Source: Shouchella miscanthi (GTDB lineage: Bacteria > Bacillota > Bacilli > Bacillales > Bacillaceae_D). Taken from it: DNA of 64,000 bases. Positions 32,166 through 40,434 of this stretch are shown in pieces. The stretch lies in contig NZ_CP042163.1 in NCBI RefSeq assembly GCF_007725405.1, forward strand, positions 1,054,001 through 1,118,000. The letters are read 5' to 3'. The translations under genes were made by a program, and so were the position numbers. The notes beneath the pieces are model-generated. The model searched no databases, was not told where the DNA came from, and worked only from the letters and a program-made list of their open reading frames with translations. Numbering within the stretch: the stretch's first letter is position 1; every line of letters begins with the position of its first letter.

Positions 32166-33761
32166 ATGCTATTGCTACAAACAACAAAATTAGAAAAACA
32201 GTTCGGTGCAAGAGTGATTTTAGATAATGAACCATTATATATTTATAAAGACCAACGCATTGGATTGGTCGGTAAAAATGGTGCTGGAAAGACAACACTG
32301 TTGCATGTTCTAGCAGGATATGGTGTAGCTGATTTTGGGCAAGTGACTCGTTATGAAAAAATGGCCTACATTCCACAGCTTCATGAGCTCTCAGCTCCAT
32401 TATCAGCGAGAGAAGCAAAGCAATGGCAAGTACCAGCTCATGTTCATAAAAGTGGTGGAGAACAAACACGAGCAAAAATTGCCCAAGCGCTGGAAGCAAA
32501 TGCTGCCCTTATACTAGCAGATGAACCGACCAGTCATTTAGATATGGAAGGGATGAAGCAGCTTGAACAAGTATTTACCTCATTCTCAGGAGGTATTTTA
32601 CTTACATCTCACGATAAAACATTTCTTAACAATGTATGTACGTCTATTTGGGAGATTGAAGATGGAAAAGTGAAAGCATACGAGGGAAACTATGATGCAT
32701 ATCTAGTTCAAAAGCAAAAAGAAATGGACAAAGCGCACAAAGCCTATCAATCCTATCAACTTGAAAAAGATAGGCTCTTACAAGCGGCAAAACAAGCACA
32801 GCGCCGTTCTGATCAGATTAAGAAAGCACCGTCTAGAATGGGGAATTCTGAAGCACGTTTGCATAAACGTAGCAGCGGTGTTCAGAAAGCAAAAATAAAC
32901 CGGGCAGCTGAAGCGATGGTAACACGAGCGAATCAACTAGAAAAAAAAGAAAAGCCAAAAGAAGAAACAAAGATTCAGTTTGACCTAAGTCGCTTTCCTG
33001 TTGTTCACAGTAAACAAATGATTCAATTTGAAGCCTTTCAAGTATGGATAGAGGGACGGCTGCTGAAAGAAGTGAATGGGGTTGTACCGGCAGGTAGTCG
33101 TGTTGCCATTATAGGAAAAAATGGGTCAGGGAAATCGACGCTTTTACAGCAAATCGAGAGTCGACAAATGACAATCGCCAAACCAGCAAAGATAGGTTAT
33201 TTCTCACAGCATCAACACGATATTTTAGATGAGGAAACGATTCTTGAAAACGTAGGGAAAAACAGTCCTTATTCAGAAACATTTATTCGAACCGTCTTAT
33301 CTCGCTTGGCTTTTCAACGAGAGGACGTCTTCAAAAAAGGGATTGACTTGAGTGGGGGTGAGCGAGTTCGTACCGCCTTAGCGAAAGTATTTTTAAGTAA
33401 TGTGAATCTTTGGTTATTAGACGAACCAACAAATTATTTGGATCTAACGACAAAAGATTCCCTTAAAGAAGTAATGAACAAATTTCCTGGTACGATCCTG
33501 TTTGTTACACATGATCGGACATTAATAAGGGATGTTGCAACTCACCAGTTATCCTTCGATGATGAACGTGCACAGATTAAGGCAGTTAACCAAGTGGAAG
33601 AAGAATTAAAAAAGCCAGACGAGTCTTTATTAACCATTGAGTTTAAACTATCAGAGCTGTTGTCACGTTTATCAACTGTTACCGATGAGACTGAGAGGAA
33701 TAAACTAGACCAGCAATTTCAAGAGCTGTTAAAGACAAAACGGACACTAAAAAATCAATAA
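32166..33761 (+). CDS. ARE-type ABC-F ribosome protection protein (Vga/Vml-like)
   Basis: 531 residues, two fused ABC ATPase domains and no membrane segment. Domain 1: Walker A GKNGAGKTT, signature KSGGEQTRAKIA, Walker B ALILADEPTSHLD. Domain 2: GKNGSGKST, LSGGERVRTALAKV, LWLLDEPTNYLD. The basic inter-domain linker (about 185-265, with SRMGNSEARLHKRSS) reaches the peptidyl-transferase centre in this family and sets drug specificity. A C-terminal helical extension (KLSELLSRLSTVTDETERNK) resembles VmlR. Domain 1 is short, as in Vga/Msr-type members. It probably gives resistance to lincosamide, streptogramin A or pleuromutilin-type drugs. Regulated by the attenuator in its leader. Confidence 0.85.
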   Translation: MLLLQTTKLEKQFGARVILDNEPLYIYKDQRIGLVGKNGAGKTTLLHVLAGYGVADFGQVTRYEKMAYIPQLHELSAPLSAREAKQWQVPAHVHKSGGEQTRAKIAQALEANAALILADEPTSHLDMEGMKQLEQVFTSFSGGILLTSHDKTFLNNVCTSIWEIEDGKVKAYEGNYDAYLVQKQKEMDKAHKAYQSYQLEKDRLLQAAKQAQRRSDQIKKAPSRMGNSEARLHKRSSGVQKAKINRAAEAMVTRANQLEKKEKPKEETKIQFDLSRFPVVHSKQMIQFEAFQVWIEGRLLKEVNGVVPAGSRVAIIGKNGSGKSTLLQQIESRQMTIAKPAKIGYFSQHQHDILDEETILENVGKNSPYSETFIRTVLSRLAFQREDVFKKGIDLSGGERVRTALAKVFLSNVNLWLLDEPTNYLDLTTKDSLKEVMNKFPGTILFVTHDRTLIRDVATHQLSFDDERAQIKAVNQVEEELKKPDESLLTIEFKLSELLSRLSTVTDETERNKLDQQFQELLKTKRTLKNQ

Positions 33762-33775
33762 GAAAGGTAGATGAG

Positions 33776-33811
33776 AGGCGAAGCAATGATTTATTTTGTT
33801 TCGCCTTTTTT
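33776..33811 (+). terminator. Rho-independent terminator
   Basis: AGGCGAAGCA / TGTTTCGCCT (10 bp with one wobble) and an 11-base loop followed by TTTTTT; ends the ABC-F gene. Confidence 0.8.
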
Positions 33812-33821
33812 GGTTTAACTT

Positions 33822-33901
33822 CGACATAATCCGGGAAAGGGTACTCACGACTTCGTTTCTAGAATTTTAGAAAAAAAGCAGGTTAAAGTCGAATTATGTC
33901 G
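33822..33901. repeat. Spaced inverted repeat in the gap before the betaine transporter
   Basis: CGACATAAT (33822-33830) and ATTATGTCG (33893-33901) are exact complements about 60 bases apart. The stretch 33812-34002 has no gene. The repeat could fold as a long-range stem or be a pair of regulator half-sites. Confidence 0.35.
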
Positions 33902-34002
33902 TAAATGATTGAATTGTCGACGATTTGTAAGGGAGAAAAGCCCTACTATTCAATCCACGGTGTTTATGGCGAAAAACTCTATAAAACACATAAAAATCAA
34001 GT

Positions 34003-34038
34003 TTGTGAATAAGTAAACGCTTCAATATAATAAGAAGC
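34003..34038 (+). promoter_or_regulatory. SigA promoter with operator-like repeat before the betaine transporter operon
   Basis: -35 TTGTGA (34003-34008), 17-base spacer, perfect -10 TATAAT (34026-34031). An inverted repeat GCTTC-N10-GAAGC (34019-34038) spans the -10, well placed for a repressor such as a GbsR-type choline sensor. The protein is not encoded nearby. Confidence 0.65.
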
Positions 34039-34108
34039 AATCTATGCAACCTCTATCAGCATCAACACCTGAAAAAGGTGAAAAATAAAATGAAAAAGGG
34101 GTAAATAA

Positions 34109-35116
34109 ATGAAAAAGAAAAGAATAGGTACGGGTCTAAGTCTAGTAGCGGCAATCGCCCTGCTGTCGGCATGCGGGGATGGCACTGGAAATGCAGATGA
34201 ACTCTCGGTCATCACGTTTGCCGATGCAGGGTGGGAGAGCATTCGAATTCATAACGCCATTGCTCAGACCATTATTGAAGAAGGTTATGAAATGGATACG
34301 GATACAACAATGGGTTCTACTGCAGCCACTGTACAAGGGTTACGTGATGGTGATATTAATGTCTATATGGAAGTGTGGACAGATAATATTAGAGAACTTT
34401 ACGATGAATCCATTGAATCAGGCGACATCATTGAAGTCTCAACAAATTTTGATGACAACGTTCAAGGTCTTTACGTGCCGACCTACGTCATTGAAGGAGA
34501 TGAAGAAAGAGGGATTGAACCGTTAGCGCCGGATTTACGTCGAGTGGATCAACTTGTTGATTATCCAGACGTTTTTCCTGACCCAGAAGATTCTTCAAAG
34601 GGTCGAGTGTTGAATGCTCCAAGTGATTGGGCGATTTATGATGATATCTCTACTAAATTTGAAACATATGGACTCGGTGAGACGTTTAATTTGTTTGCTC
34701 CTGGTTCAGATTCTGGCATGGTAACAGATTTAGTGCGAGCTTATGACGCTGGCGAAGGTTGGGTTGGTTATTACTGGGAGCCGACGGGCATTACGGCAAA
34801 ATACGATTTAACTTTACTGGAAGAAGATGAATACAATCAAGATCAATGGGAAGAAGACCGTTCGACTGAGTTTCCTCCAAACGATGTAACGGTTGCGATT
34901 AATCAGCATCTTCCAGACCAAGCGCCTGATGTCGTTGAATTTCTTGAAAATTACGAAACGAGCAGTGCCTTAACGGAAGAAGCTTTATTGTACATGGAAG
35001 AAGACGGATTGACGGAAGAAGAAGCAGCCATGCGTTGGTTGGAAGAGCATGAAGACGTATGGACAAGTTGGTTACCAGAGGATATCGCTGAAAAAGTAGT
35101 AAATGCGATTAAATAA
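34109..35116 (+). CDS. Glycine betaine/choline-type ABC transporter, substrate-binding lipoprotein
   Basis: 335 residues. Lipoprotein signal with lipobox LLSAC (Cys22), so tethered to the outside of the membrane. The mature protein is a type F quaternary-amine binding protein (OpuAC/ProX class): VITFADAGWESIRIHNAI, VYMEVWTDN, GWVGYYWEPTGI with aromatic residues that would cage a trimethylammonium group. Very acidic (EEEAAMRWLEEHED), fitting an alkaline or salty outside. First gene of its operon, the opposite order from B. subtilis opuA. AAAGGGG site, ATG 34109. Confidence 0.88.
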   Translation: MKKKRIGTGLSLVAAIALLSACGDGTGNADELSVITFADAGWESIRIHNAIAQTIIEEGYEMDTDTTMGSTAATVQGLRDGDINVYMEVWTDNIRELYDESIESGDIIEVSTNFDDNVQGLYVPTYVIEGDEERGIEPLAPDLRRVDQLVDYPDVFPDPEDSSKGRVLNAPSDWAIYDDISTKFETYGLGETFNLFAPGSDSGMVTDLVRAYDAGEGWVGYYWEPTGITAKYDLTLLEEDEYNQDQWEEDRSTEFPPNDVTVAINQHLPDQAPDVVEFLENYETSSALTEEALLYMEEDGLTEEEAAMRWLEEHEDVWTSWLPEDIAEKVVNAIK

Positions 35117-35120
35117 AAAA

Positions 35121-35145
35121 AGCGGCTAGCTGTGCGCTAGCCTGC
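35121..35145 (+). repeat. Intercistronic hairpin after the binding-protein gene
   Basis: GGCTAGC / GCTAGCC with a 5-base loop, extendable by AGC/GCT across a bulge. It is preceded by A-run but followed by weak T content. It probably lets binding protein outnumber permease, a common design. Confidence 0.65.
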
Positions 35146-35172
35146 TTAGTGTTTTGAATTTTCCGAAACGAG

Positions 35173-36066
35173 GTGAATGGATACACCGACGTGTATCGTA
35201 AGACAATGAACAATTTTCCAGATATTCGTTTGAATCTAGGGGACTATATAGATGCATTTATTAGCTGGTTAACAGAAGCTGGTGCAGGTGTATTTGATTT
35301 TATTTATTTTATAAGCGTGAATACTATTAACGGTATTAATGATTTCCTCGACTTATTTCCATGGTGGTTATTCATATTCATTGTTATTGCGCTTGGCTGG
35401 TTTTTTCAGAAATGGAGTTCTGGTCTCATCTATGGTGCTTTTATTTTTATCATCGGAGCATTCGGGCTATGGTCTGAAATGATGACGACTTTAGCTATCA
35501 TAATAGCCGCTGTCTTAATTTGCTTAATTATAGGAATTCCACTCGGTATTATAATGGCTTTTAGTAATCGTTTTTCAATCGTGATGCGTCCTATACTTGA
35601 TGCCATGCAGACGATGCCAAGTTTTATTTATTTAATTCCAGCAATTTTCTTTTTCGGACTTGGAAATGTGTCCGCTATTTTCGCAACGATTATTTATGCA
35701 GTACCGCCAGTTGTGCGTTTAACTGAGTTGGCTATTAGAGGGGTTAGTCCTTCGATGGTTGAATCTGCTCAATCATTTGGCTCTTCAAAAGCTCAAACAT
35801 TATGGAAGGTTCAGCTACCGCAAGCCGTTCCAACGATTATGGCTGGTGTAAATCAGACGACTATGATGGCACTAGCGATGGTCGTCATTGCCTCTATGGT
35901 TGGTGCAGGTGGATTAGGTGCGCAAGTACTAGTAGCGATCAATCGTGTTGATATTTCACTAGGTGCAGAAGCAGGACTTAGTATTGTGTTTCTTGCGATT
36001 ATCATTGATCGAATGACAAATGGATTTGCAAATAAAATTCAAAGACATAGGAGAGTGACGTCATGA
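35173..36066 (+). CDS. Glycine betaine/choline-type ABC transporter, permease
   Basis: About 290 residues with seven to eight membrane helices. The binding-protein-dependent permease signature is MVESAQSFGSSKAQTLWKVQ (EAA loop), and the helix 3-4 region has IPLGIIMAFSNRF. The start is unclear: GTG 35173 lacks a site upstream, while GTG 35191 or ATG 35206 could use GAGGTG at 35170-35175. It overlaps the ATPase gene by 4 bases. Pairs with the binding lipoprotein and the CBS ATPase to import an osmoprotectant. Confidence 0.88.
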   Translation: MNGYTDVYRKTMNNFPDIRLNLGDYIDAFISWLTEAGAGVFDFIYFISVNTINGINDFLDLFPWWLFIFIVIALGWFFQKWSSGLIYGAFIFIIGAFGLWSEMMTTLAIIIAAVLICLIIGIPLGIIMAFSNRFSIVMRPILDAMQTMPSFIYLIPAIFFFGLGNVSAIFATIIYAVPPVVRLTELAIRGVSPSMVESAQSFGSSKAQTLWKVQLPQAVPTIMAGVNQTTMMALAMVVIASMVGAGGLGAQVLVAINRVDISLGAEAGLSIVFLAIIIDRMTNGFANKIQRHRRVTS

Positions 36067-37292
36067 CCATCCAAATTTCACTTAAGAATGTCTCGAAAAT
36101 CTTTGGGCCAAAACCAAAATCTGTGATTCCTATGATTAAACAAGGAATGACAAAGGAAGAAATACTAGCAAAAACAAATCATACCGTTGGTGTTTATGAT
36201 GCTTCTATGGATATAAAGAAAGGAGAGACCTTTGTCATTATGGGTCTTTCTGGGAGTGGGAAATCGACGCTCATTCGATGTTTCAACTTATTAAATAAAC
36301 CTACTGATGGCGAAATTGTCTTAGATGGAGAAAACATTGTCGCTTACTCGAACAACCAATTAAAAAAAGTGCGACAAAACAAAATCGCAATGGTTTTTCA
36401 GCATTTTGGACTGTTTACACATCGAACAATCTTATCAAATGTCGAGTATGGATTAGAAATCAAACAAATGCCTAAAGCAAAAAGGCGCGAAATTGCCTTG
36501 AAAAATATCGAATTCGTAGGATTAAAGGGGTATGAAAATAAGTACCCAGATGAGCTATCAGGAGGCATGCAGCAACGGGTAGGTCTTGCCCGAGCATTAA
36601 CAAATGATCCTGACATCTTATTGATGGATGAACCATTTAGTGCACTTGACCCACTCATTCGGAGAGAGATGCAAAGTGAACTTCTCGATATTCAAGAGCG
36701 TCTTCAAAAGACAATTATTTTTATAACCCATGATGTAAACGAAGCATTTAAAATTGGTGACCGAGTCGCCGTCATGAAAGATGGGAAAGTGGTTCAAATT
36801 GGCACCCCAGAAGAAATTATGGAAAGCCCTGCAAATGACTATATTTCCGAGTTCATAAAAGACATTGACCGTTCAAAAGTGTTTCAAGCCTCACATATTA
36901 TGATGAAGCCAAACGCGATGGTTTCTGTAGAAGATGGTCTAAATGTGGCAGTAAAAGAAATGAAGCGGAATGGACTATCAAGCGTTTTTGTTGTTGACGA
37001 TCGTCAGCGCTTAAAAGGTATTCTTACAATTGATCAAGCCATTAAAGGCATTAAAGAAAAGAAAGCTTTAAGTGACGTCATGTCAAAAGAGATTCAAAAA
37101 GTAACCAAAGATTGCTATGTGACAGATTTAATTCCCAAAGCATTAACCTCCGCTTTTCCATTGGCGGTTGTTACCGAAGAAGGACAATTAGAAGGGATTA
37201 TCCTACGAGTGCATGTATTGTCAGGACTAATTTCTGAAGAAGTAGATGAAACAGAAGAGTACCATCCAAAAGAAGAATTAAGTCCGGTATAA
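36063..37292 (+). CDS. Glycine betaine/choline-type ABC transporter, ATPase with CBS pair
   Basis: 409 residues. ABC domain: Walker A GLSGSGKST, Q-loop MVFQHFGLF, signature LSGGMQQRVGLA, Walker B ILLMDEPFSALDP, H-loop ITHDVNEA. The C-terminal third carries two CBS domains (MKPNAMVSVEDGLNVAVKEM and a second ending in a HVLSGLI segment). In OpuA-type importers this CBS module senses ionic strength and c-di-AMP, so transport switches on under osmotic stress. ATG 36063 overlaps the permease stop. Confidence 0.92.
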   Translation: MTIQISLKNVSKIFGPKPKSVIPMIKQGMTKEEILAKTNHTVGVYDASMDIKKGETFVIMGLSGSGKSTLIRCFNLLNKPTDGEIVLDGENIVAYSNNQLKKVRQNKIAMVFQHFGLFTHRTILSNVEYGLEIKQMPKAKRREIALKNIEFVGLKGYENKYPDELSGGMQQRVGLARALTNDPDILLMDEPFSALDPLIRREMQSELLDIQERLQKTIIFITHDVNEAFKIGDRVAVMKDGKVVQIGTPEEIMESPANDYISEFIKDIDRSKVFQASHIMMKPNAMVSVEDGLNVAVKEMKRNGLSSVFVVDDRQRLKGILTIDQAIKGIKEKKALSDVMSKEIQKVTKDCYVTDLIPKALTSAFPLAVVTEEGQLEGIILRVHVLSGLISEEVDETEEYHPKEELSPV

Positions 37293-37298
37293 GAGCTA

Positions 37299-37330
37299 AA
37301 CAGCGTGTTGAAGGGGACACGCTGTTTTTA
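37299..37330 (+). terminator. Rho-independent terminator
   Basis: AACAGCGTGT / ACACGCTGTT with an 8-base loop followed by TTTTT; ends the betaine transporter operon, six bases from the convergent thioesterase. Confidence 0.88.
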
Positions 37331-37335
37331 ATTTG

Positions 37336-37764
37336 CTAGTTAACTTTTTTTTTCATTACAGATACGGTACAACGTGAAATACAGATGGTTTCTCCTTCTT
37401 CATTCGTTAGTTCAATATGCCAAACCATTGTGGAGCGCCCTTTGTGAAAAGGAGTGGCCGTGGCAATAAGTAAACCGTCAGTCATAGTACGAATGTGATT
37501 CGCATTTATTTCCATACCAAAGCAAACATGAGTATCCTGATCAATGTTAATAGCTGTAGCAATGGAGGCGGCTGTTTCGGCAAGAACAACAGAAGCACCA
37601 CCGTGGAGAACCCCATAGGGCTGATGCACATTTGGTCCCACTGGCATTGTCATAACGACTTTATCAAGGGAAACCTCCTTATGTGTAATGCCAAGGTGCT
37701 CAATTAAGGTATTCTTCGCATGCTTGCTTAGCTGTAAAAGTTGATCGTCAGTAAAAGTAGTCAT
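37336..37764 (-). CDS. Hotdog-fold acyl-CoA thioesterase (PaaI/YdiI/MenI type)
   Basis: 142 residues from ATG 37764 with ATGGAGG upstream; the longer frame beyond it has no site. The hotdog core carries QPYGVLHGGASVVLAETAAS, where the HGG and the Glu on the long helix are catalytic in the PaaI/EntH/MenI group. These hydrolyse aryl- or acyl-CoA esters, for instance DHNA-CoA in menaquinone synthesis. No men or paa genes are nearby, so the true substrate is open. Confidence 0.88.
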   Translation of the reverse strand: MTTFTDDQLLQLSKHAKNTLIEHLGITHKEVSLDKVVMTMPVGPNVHQPYGVLHGGASVVLAETAASIATAINIDQDTHVCFGMEINANHIRTMTDGLLIATATPFHKGRSTMVWHIELTNEEGETICISRCTVSVMKKKVN

Positions 37765-38147
37765 GTCTAGCCTCCATTCAATTAATAAAGCGTTTACATT
37801 TAAGTATACAAAACATTGCTCTATGAAGAAAGAGGTTAAACGATTTGGAATTACGCACCAATAAGTTTCAATTGATTCGATCAAGAGCGATTGTGAAAAA
37901 ACCACAAGAATCTCGAAACATAACAGACTCGTGAATTCACTAAGGGAGTCGTTTTATAGGTAAGGCCTTAATCTTTTTTGTAGCAAGGTCATCACTGTGA
38001 AGGAATGCTGTTCTGTTCTTCATCTTACGGTAAAAAAAGAAAGGTGAACAGCCTTCATGATATGCTCTCTCCAACGTTATCACTTCAGTATCAGAGTGGC
38101 AGTTCATAGGGCCAATTCGCCTTTCGTTCCGTCACATACTTGTATGC

Positions 38148-39074
38148 CTAATTACCGGCTACAGTATTTTCTAAGATGGTAATCGTTCCGTTTGTTCCAT
38201 CGACTCGTACATTCGCGCCGATAGGTAACGTTCCTTTATAATAATTATGTGCCGATTGAACATTCGTAACAAGAGGTTTGCCTAAAGGTACAATAAAGGC
38301 ATCAATTAAATCTTGGTAACTTGTATTATAGGATACTGGACAATCCGTACATGTACCCATCAGAATAGCTACACAATCCTCAAATTTTCCTGCTGCTTCT
38401 AAGTGAGCTAAATAGCGATAAATCGTATTCGTTGCTTCGTGTGTATCTTCAAGGAAGATCACTTTTCCCCTCGTGTTTATTTCATAAGGTGTGCCTAACG
38501 AATCAACAAATGACGTTAGATTACCTCCAACTAGTTCACCTGTTCCAACTCCACCGACCTTCCCTTGTAAGGGTATTCCAGGCGGGTTAAGGAATCGGTA
38601 GGGGGCATTGCCGTTCATAGTCGCTGAAAAGAATTGATCAAAATTATATGAAGGGGTACTATCACGAAAATCAATCAGAAGTAACCCTTGAAACGTAATA
38701 AGGTCTACATACTGGTAGATGGCATTTAAAAGGATCGTTATATCACTGTAGCCAGAAATAATCTTAGGATTATCACGAATTTCTGTGAAATCAAGATAAG
38801 GGATAATACCTGCGACGCCTACACCTCCTCGCGTCGGCAAAATCCATTTTACGTCTGGGTTTAACACCATATTCATAAAGTCATTCGCTCTACTCTCAGC
38901 AGACCCAGCTAAAAACCCTGTTCGATTGAACACGCTCTCTCCTAAAAGGGTGTTAAAGCCAAGCTGCTCCAAATAATCAACCCGAGTACGAATGGTGTCA
39001 GCTGAAAGTGGGCTACCTAACGTTACAATTCCTACCGTATCACCTTGATTGAGTTGCGGCGGCGCAATGCTCAT
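38148..39074 (-). CDS. LD-carboxypeptidase, S66 family (LdcA/MccF-like)
   Basis: 308 residues. S66 serine peptidase layout: N-terminal domain ending in WILPTRGGVGVAGIIPYLDF, nucleophile elbow ISGYSDITILLNAI, then Glu and His of the triad in VIFLEDTHEA and the late region (VQSAHNYYKGTLPIGA). The family includes muramoyl-tetrapeptide carboxypeptidases that trim D-Ala from cell-wall peptides in the cytosol, and MccF-type enzymes giving microcin C immunity. No signal peptide. ATG 39074 with GAGGGGAAA. No terminator is obvious downstream. Confidence 0.87.
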   Translation of the reverse strand: MSIAPPQLNQGDTVGIVTLGSPLSADTIRTRVDYLEQLGFNTLLGESVFNRTGFLAGSAESRANDFMNMVLNPDVKWILPTRGGVGVAGIIPYLDFTEIRDNPKIISGYSDITILLNAIYQYVDLITFQGLLLIDFRDSTPSYNFDQFFSATMNGNAPYRFLNPPGIPLQGKVGGVGTGELVGGNLTSFVDSLGTPYEINTRGKVIFLEDTHEATNTIYRYLAHLEAAGKFEDCVAILMGTCTDCPVSYNTSYQDLIDAFIVPLGKPLVTNVQSAHNYYKGTLPIGANVRVDGTNGTITILENTVAGN

Positions 39075-39161
39075 GTATTGTTTCCCCTCCTCGTATCGCT
39101 TCTATAATGAAGTATATGGATAGAGAGAAGAAATAGACAGACAAAATCAGGTTATGAAAGC

Positions 39162-39806
39162 CTATTTTGTCTTTTGCGGAAAAAGGGTGTATGACCATGA
39201 ATAGATCATATCGGCGACAAAAACAATTCCCCATATCATGGAAATACTATAAATGGTTTCATTAGGGTAAGGTGTAGCATCAATAGGTGTATCACCGTTA
39301 AGCCAGGACCAATTTTGAAGATAAGAAAAGGCTTCGAGGATTGATTCTGTTCCTAATGAAAAGAAAATCATTTGTGCACTTAAGAAAACAACGATATGAA
39401 TAAAAGCAGTATGTCGATAGTGCTTTGCTTTGTAGAATGGGTCTTTTTGTTTTTCAGCTTTGCGATTATCGTCAGCTGTCAATAGATTTACTCCACGCCA
39501 CTGACCAATTTTTTTCTTCATCCAACGATCAAGTTTTCGAAAATCTTGATACCCAAAAGTAATGGCGTAAAGAACAAAGATGGTAATAATAATCTGTAGA
39601 GAGGAAATTTCTCCTGTTTCTCGATAAAGTAGCCAAGCCAGTATCGCTTCTAAAATAGTCATAAGAATAAATAAAAAAATAAAGGTGTTGCTAATCGTTT
39701 TACGGTTAAACCAATACCGTGTTAAACCGAATAACAGCAAACAGAGTAAAGAGAGAACCTCTAAAGTAATAAAAATAATTCCTCCATAGTTCAAAAATAC
39801 ATTCAT
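39162..39806 (-). CDS. Integral membrane protein linked to a two-component system
   Basis: 214 residues with about five hydrophobic helices (first FITLEVLSLLCLLLFGLTRY) and a basic cytosolic loop in the middle (RKLDRWMKKKIGQWRG). No recognised family. It is 16 bases downstream of the response regulator on the same strand, so it belongs to the same transcript and may be a sensor partner or a target. ATG 39806 is better spaced from AAAGGAA than TTG 39812. Confidence 0.65.
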   Translation of the reverse strand: MNVFLNYGGIIFITLEVLSLLCLLLFGLTRYWFNRKTISNTFIFLFILMTILEAILAWLLYRETGEISSLQIIITIFVLYAITFGYQDFRKLDRWMKKKIGQWRGVNLLTADDNRKAEKQKDPFYKAKHYRHTAFIHIVVFLSAQMIFFSLGTESILEAFSYLQNWSWLNGDTPIDATPYPNETIYSISMIWGIVFVADMIYSWSYTLFPQKTK

Positions 39807-39822
39807 TCCCAAATAATTCCTT

Positions 39823-40434
39823 TCATGTTGTTAACCAACCTTTCTCATTTGCTTTTTGCGCAGCTTCAAATCGATTCGTTGTTTGTAATTTTTGCATAGC
39901 AGTAGATAAATAATTTCGGACGGTACCAATAGACAGAAAGTGTTCTTTTGCCATCATTTCGGTCGTTTTTCCAATCAAAATGGACGATAGTAGTTGTTGT
40001 TCCCGCTCTGTTAGAGGATTGTGTTGGAGTTGAAACAACTGCTGGTGAAGCGCTTGTGAAATAACGGTATCGCCCCTATACACCCGACGTATGCCATCAA
40101 CAAGGTCTTCAATCGCTTCATCTTTTAGCAAATAGCCATTTACACCAATCCGCATGGCAGATTCAATATAGCCTGCACGAGAAAAAGTGGTAAGTAACGC
40201 AATTTTACCGTTAAAACCGATGTCTTTCAGTTTAGCTGCTGTTTCAAGACCTGTTCCTTCTGGCATTTCAATGTCCATCAAGAGAACATCTACCTCTTGA
40301 ATGATGGGAGATGCTAGTACCTCTTTTCCTGTCCTAGCTTGACCAATTACGTTCATATCGGTCTCTAAATGAATGAGAGAAGTTAACGCATCCCTCAGAA
40401 TCGTTTGATCCTCAGCAATAAAAATTCGAATCAT
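39823..40434 (-). CDS. Response regulator, NarL family (DesR/YvfU-like)
   Basis: 203 residues. Receiver: FIAEDQTILRDAL, phospho-acceptor Asp54 (LLMDIEMPEG), LLTTF and YLLKDE. LuxR-type DNA-binding domain: LTEREQQLLSSILIGKTTEM and SIGTVRNYLSTAMQKL. Its kinase is the overlapping upstream gene. Likely targets include its own operon and possibly the membrane protein; in B. subtilis such pairs control membrane lipid or ABC exporters. Confidence 0.9.
   Translation of the reverse strand: MIRIFIAEDQTILRDALTSLIHLETDMNVIGQARTGKEVLASPIIQEVDVLLMDIEMPEGTGLETAAKLKDIGFNGKIALLTTFSRAGYIESAMRIGVNGYLLKDEAIEDLVDGIRRVYRGDTVISQALHQQLFQLQHNPLTEREQQLLSSILIGKTTEMMAKEHFLSIGTVRNYLSTAMQKLQTTNRFEAAQKANEKGWLTT

Noticed and set aside
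35121-35145. A true terminator ending the betaine binding-protein transcript
   Set aside because: The stem lacks a T-run and the downstream permease has no promoter of its own, so it is treated as an intercistronic hairpin.
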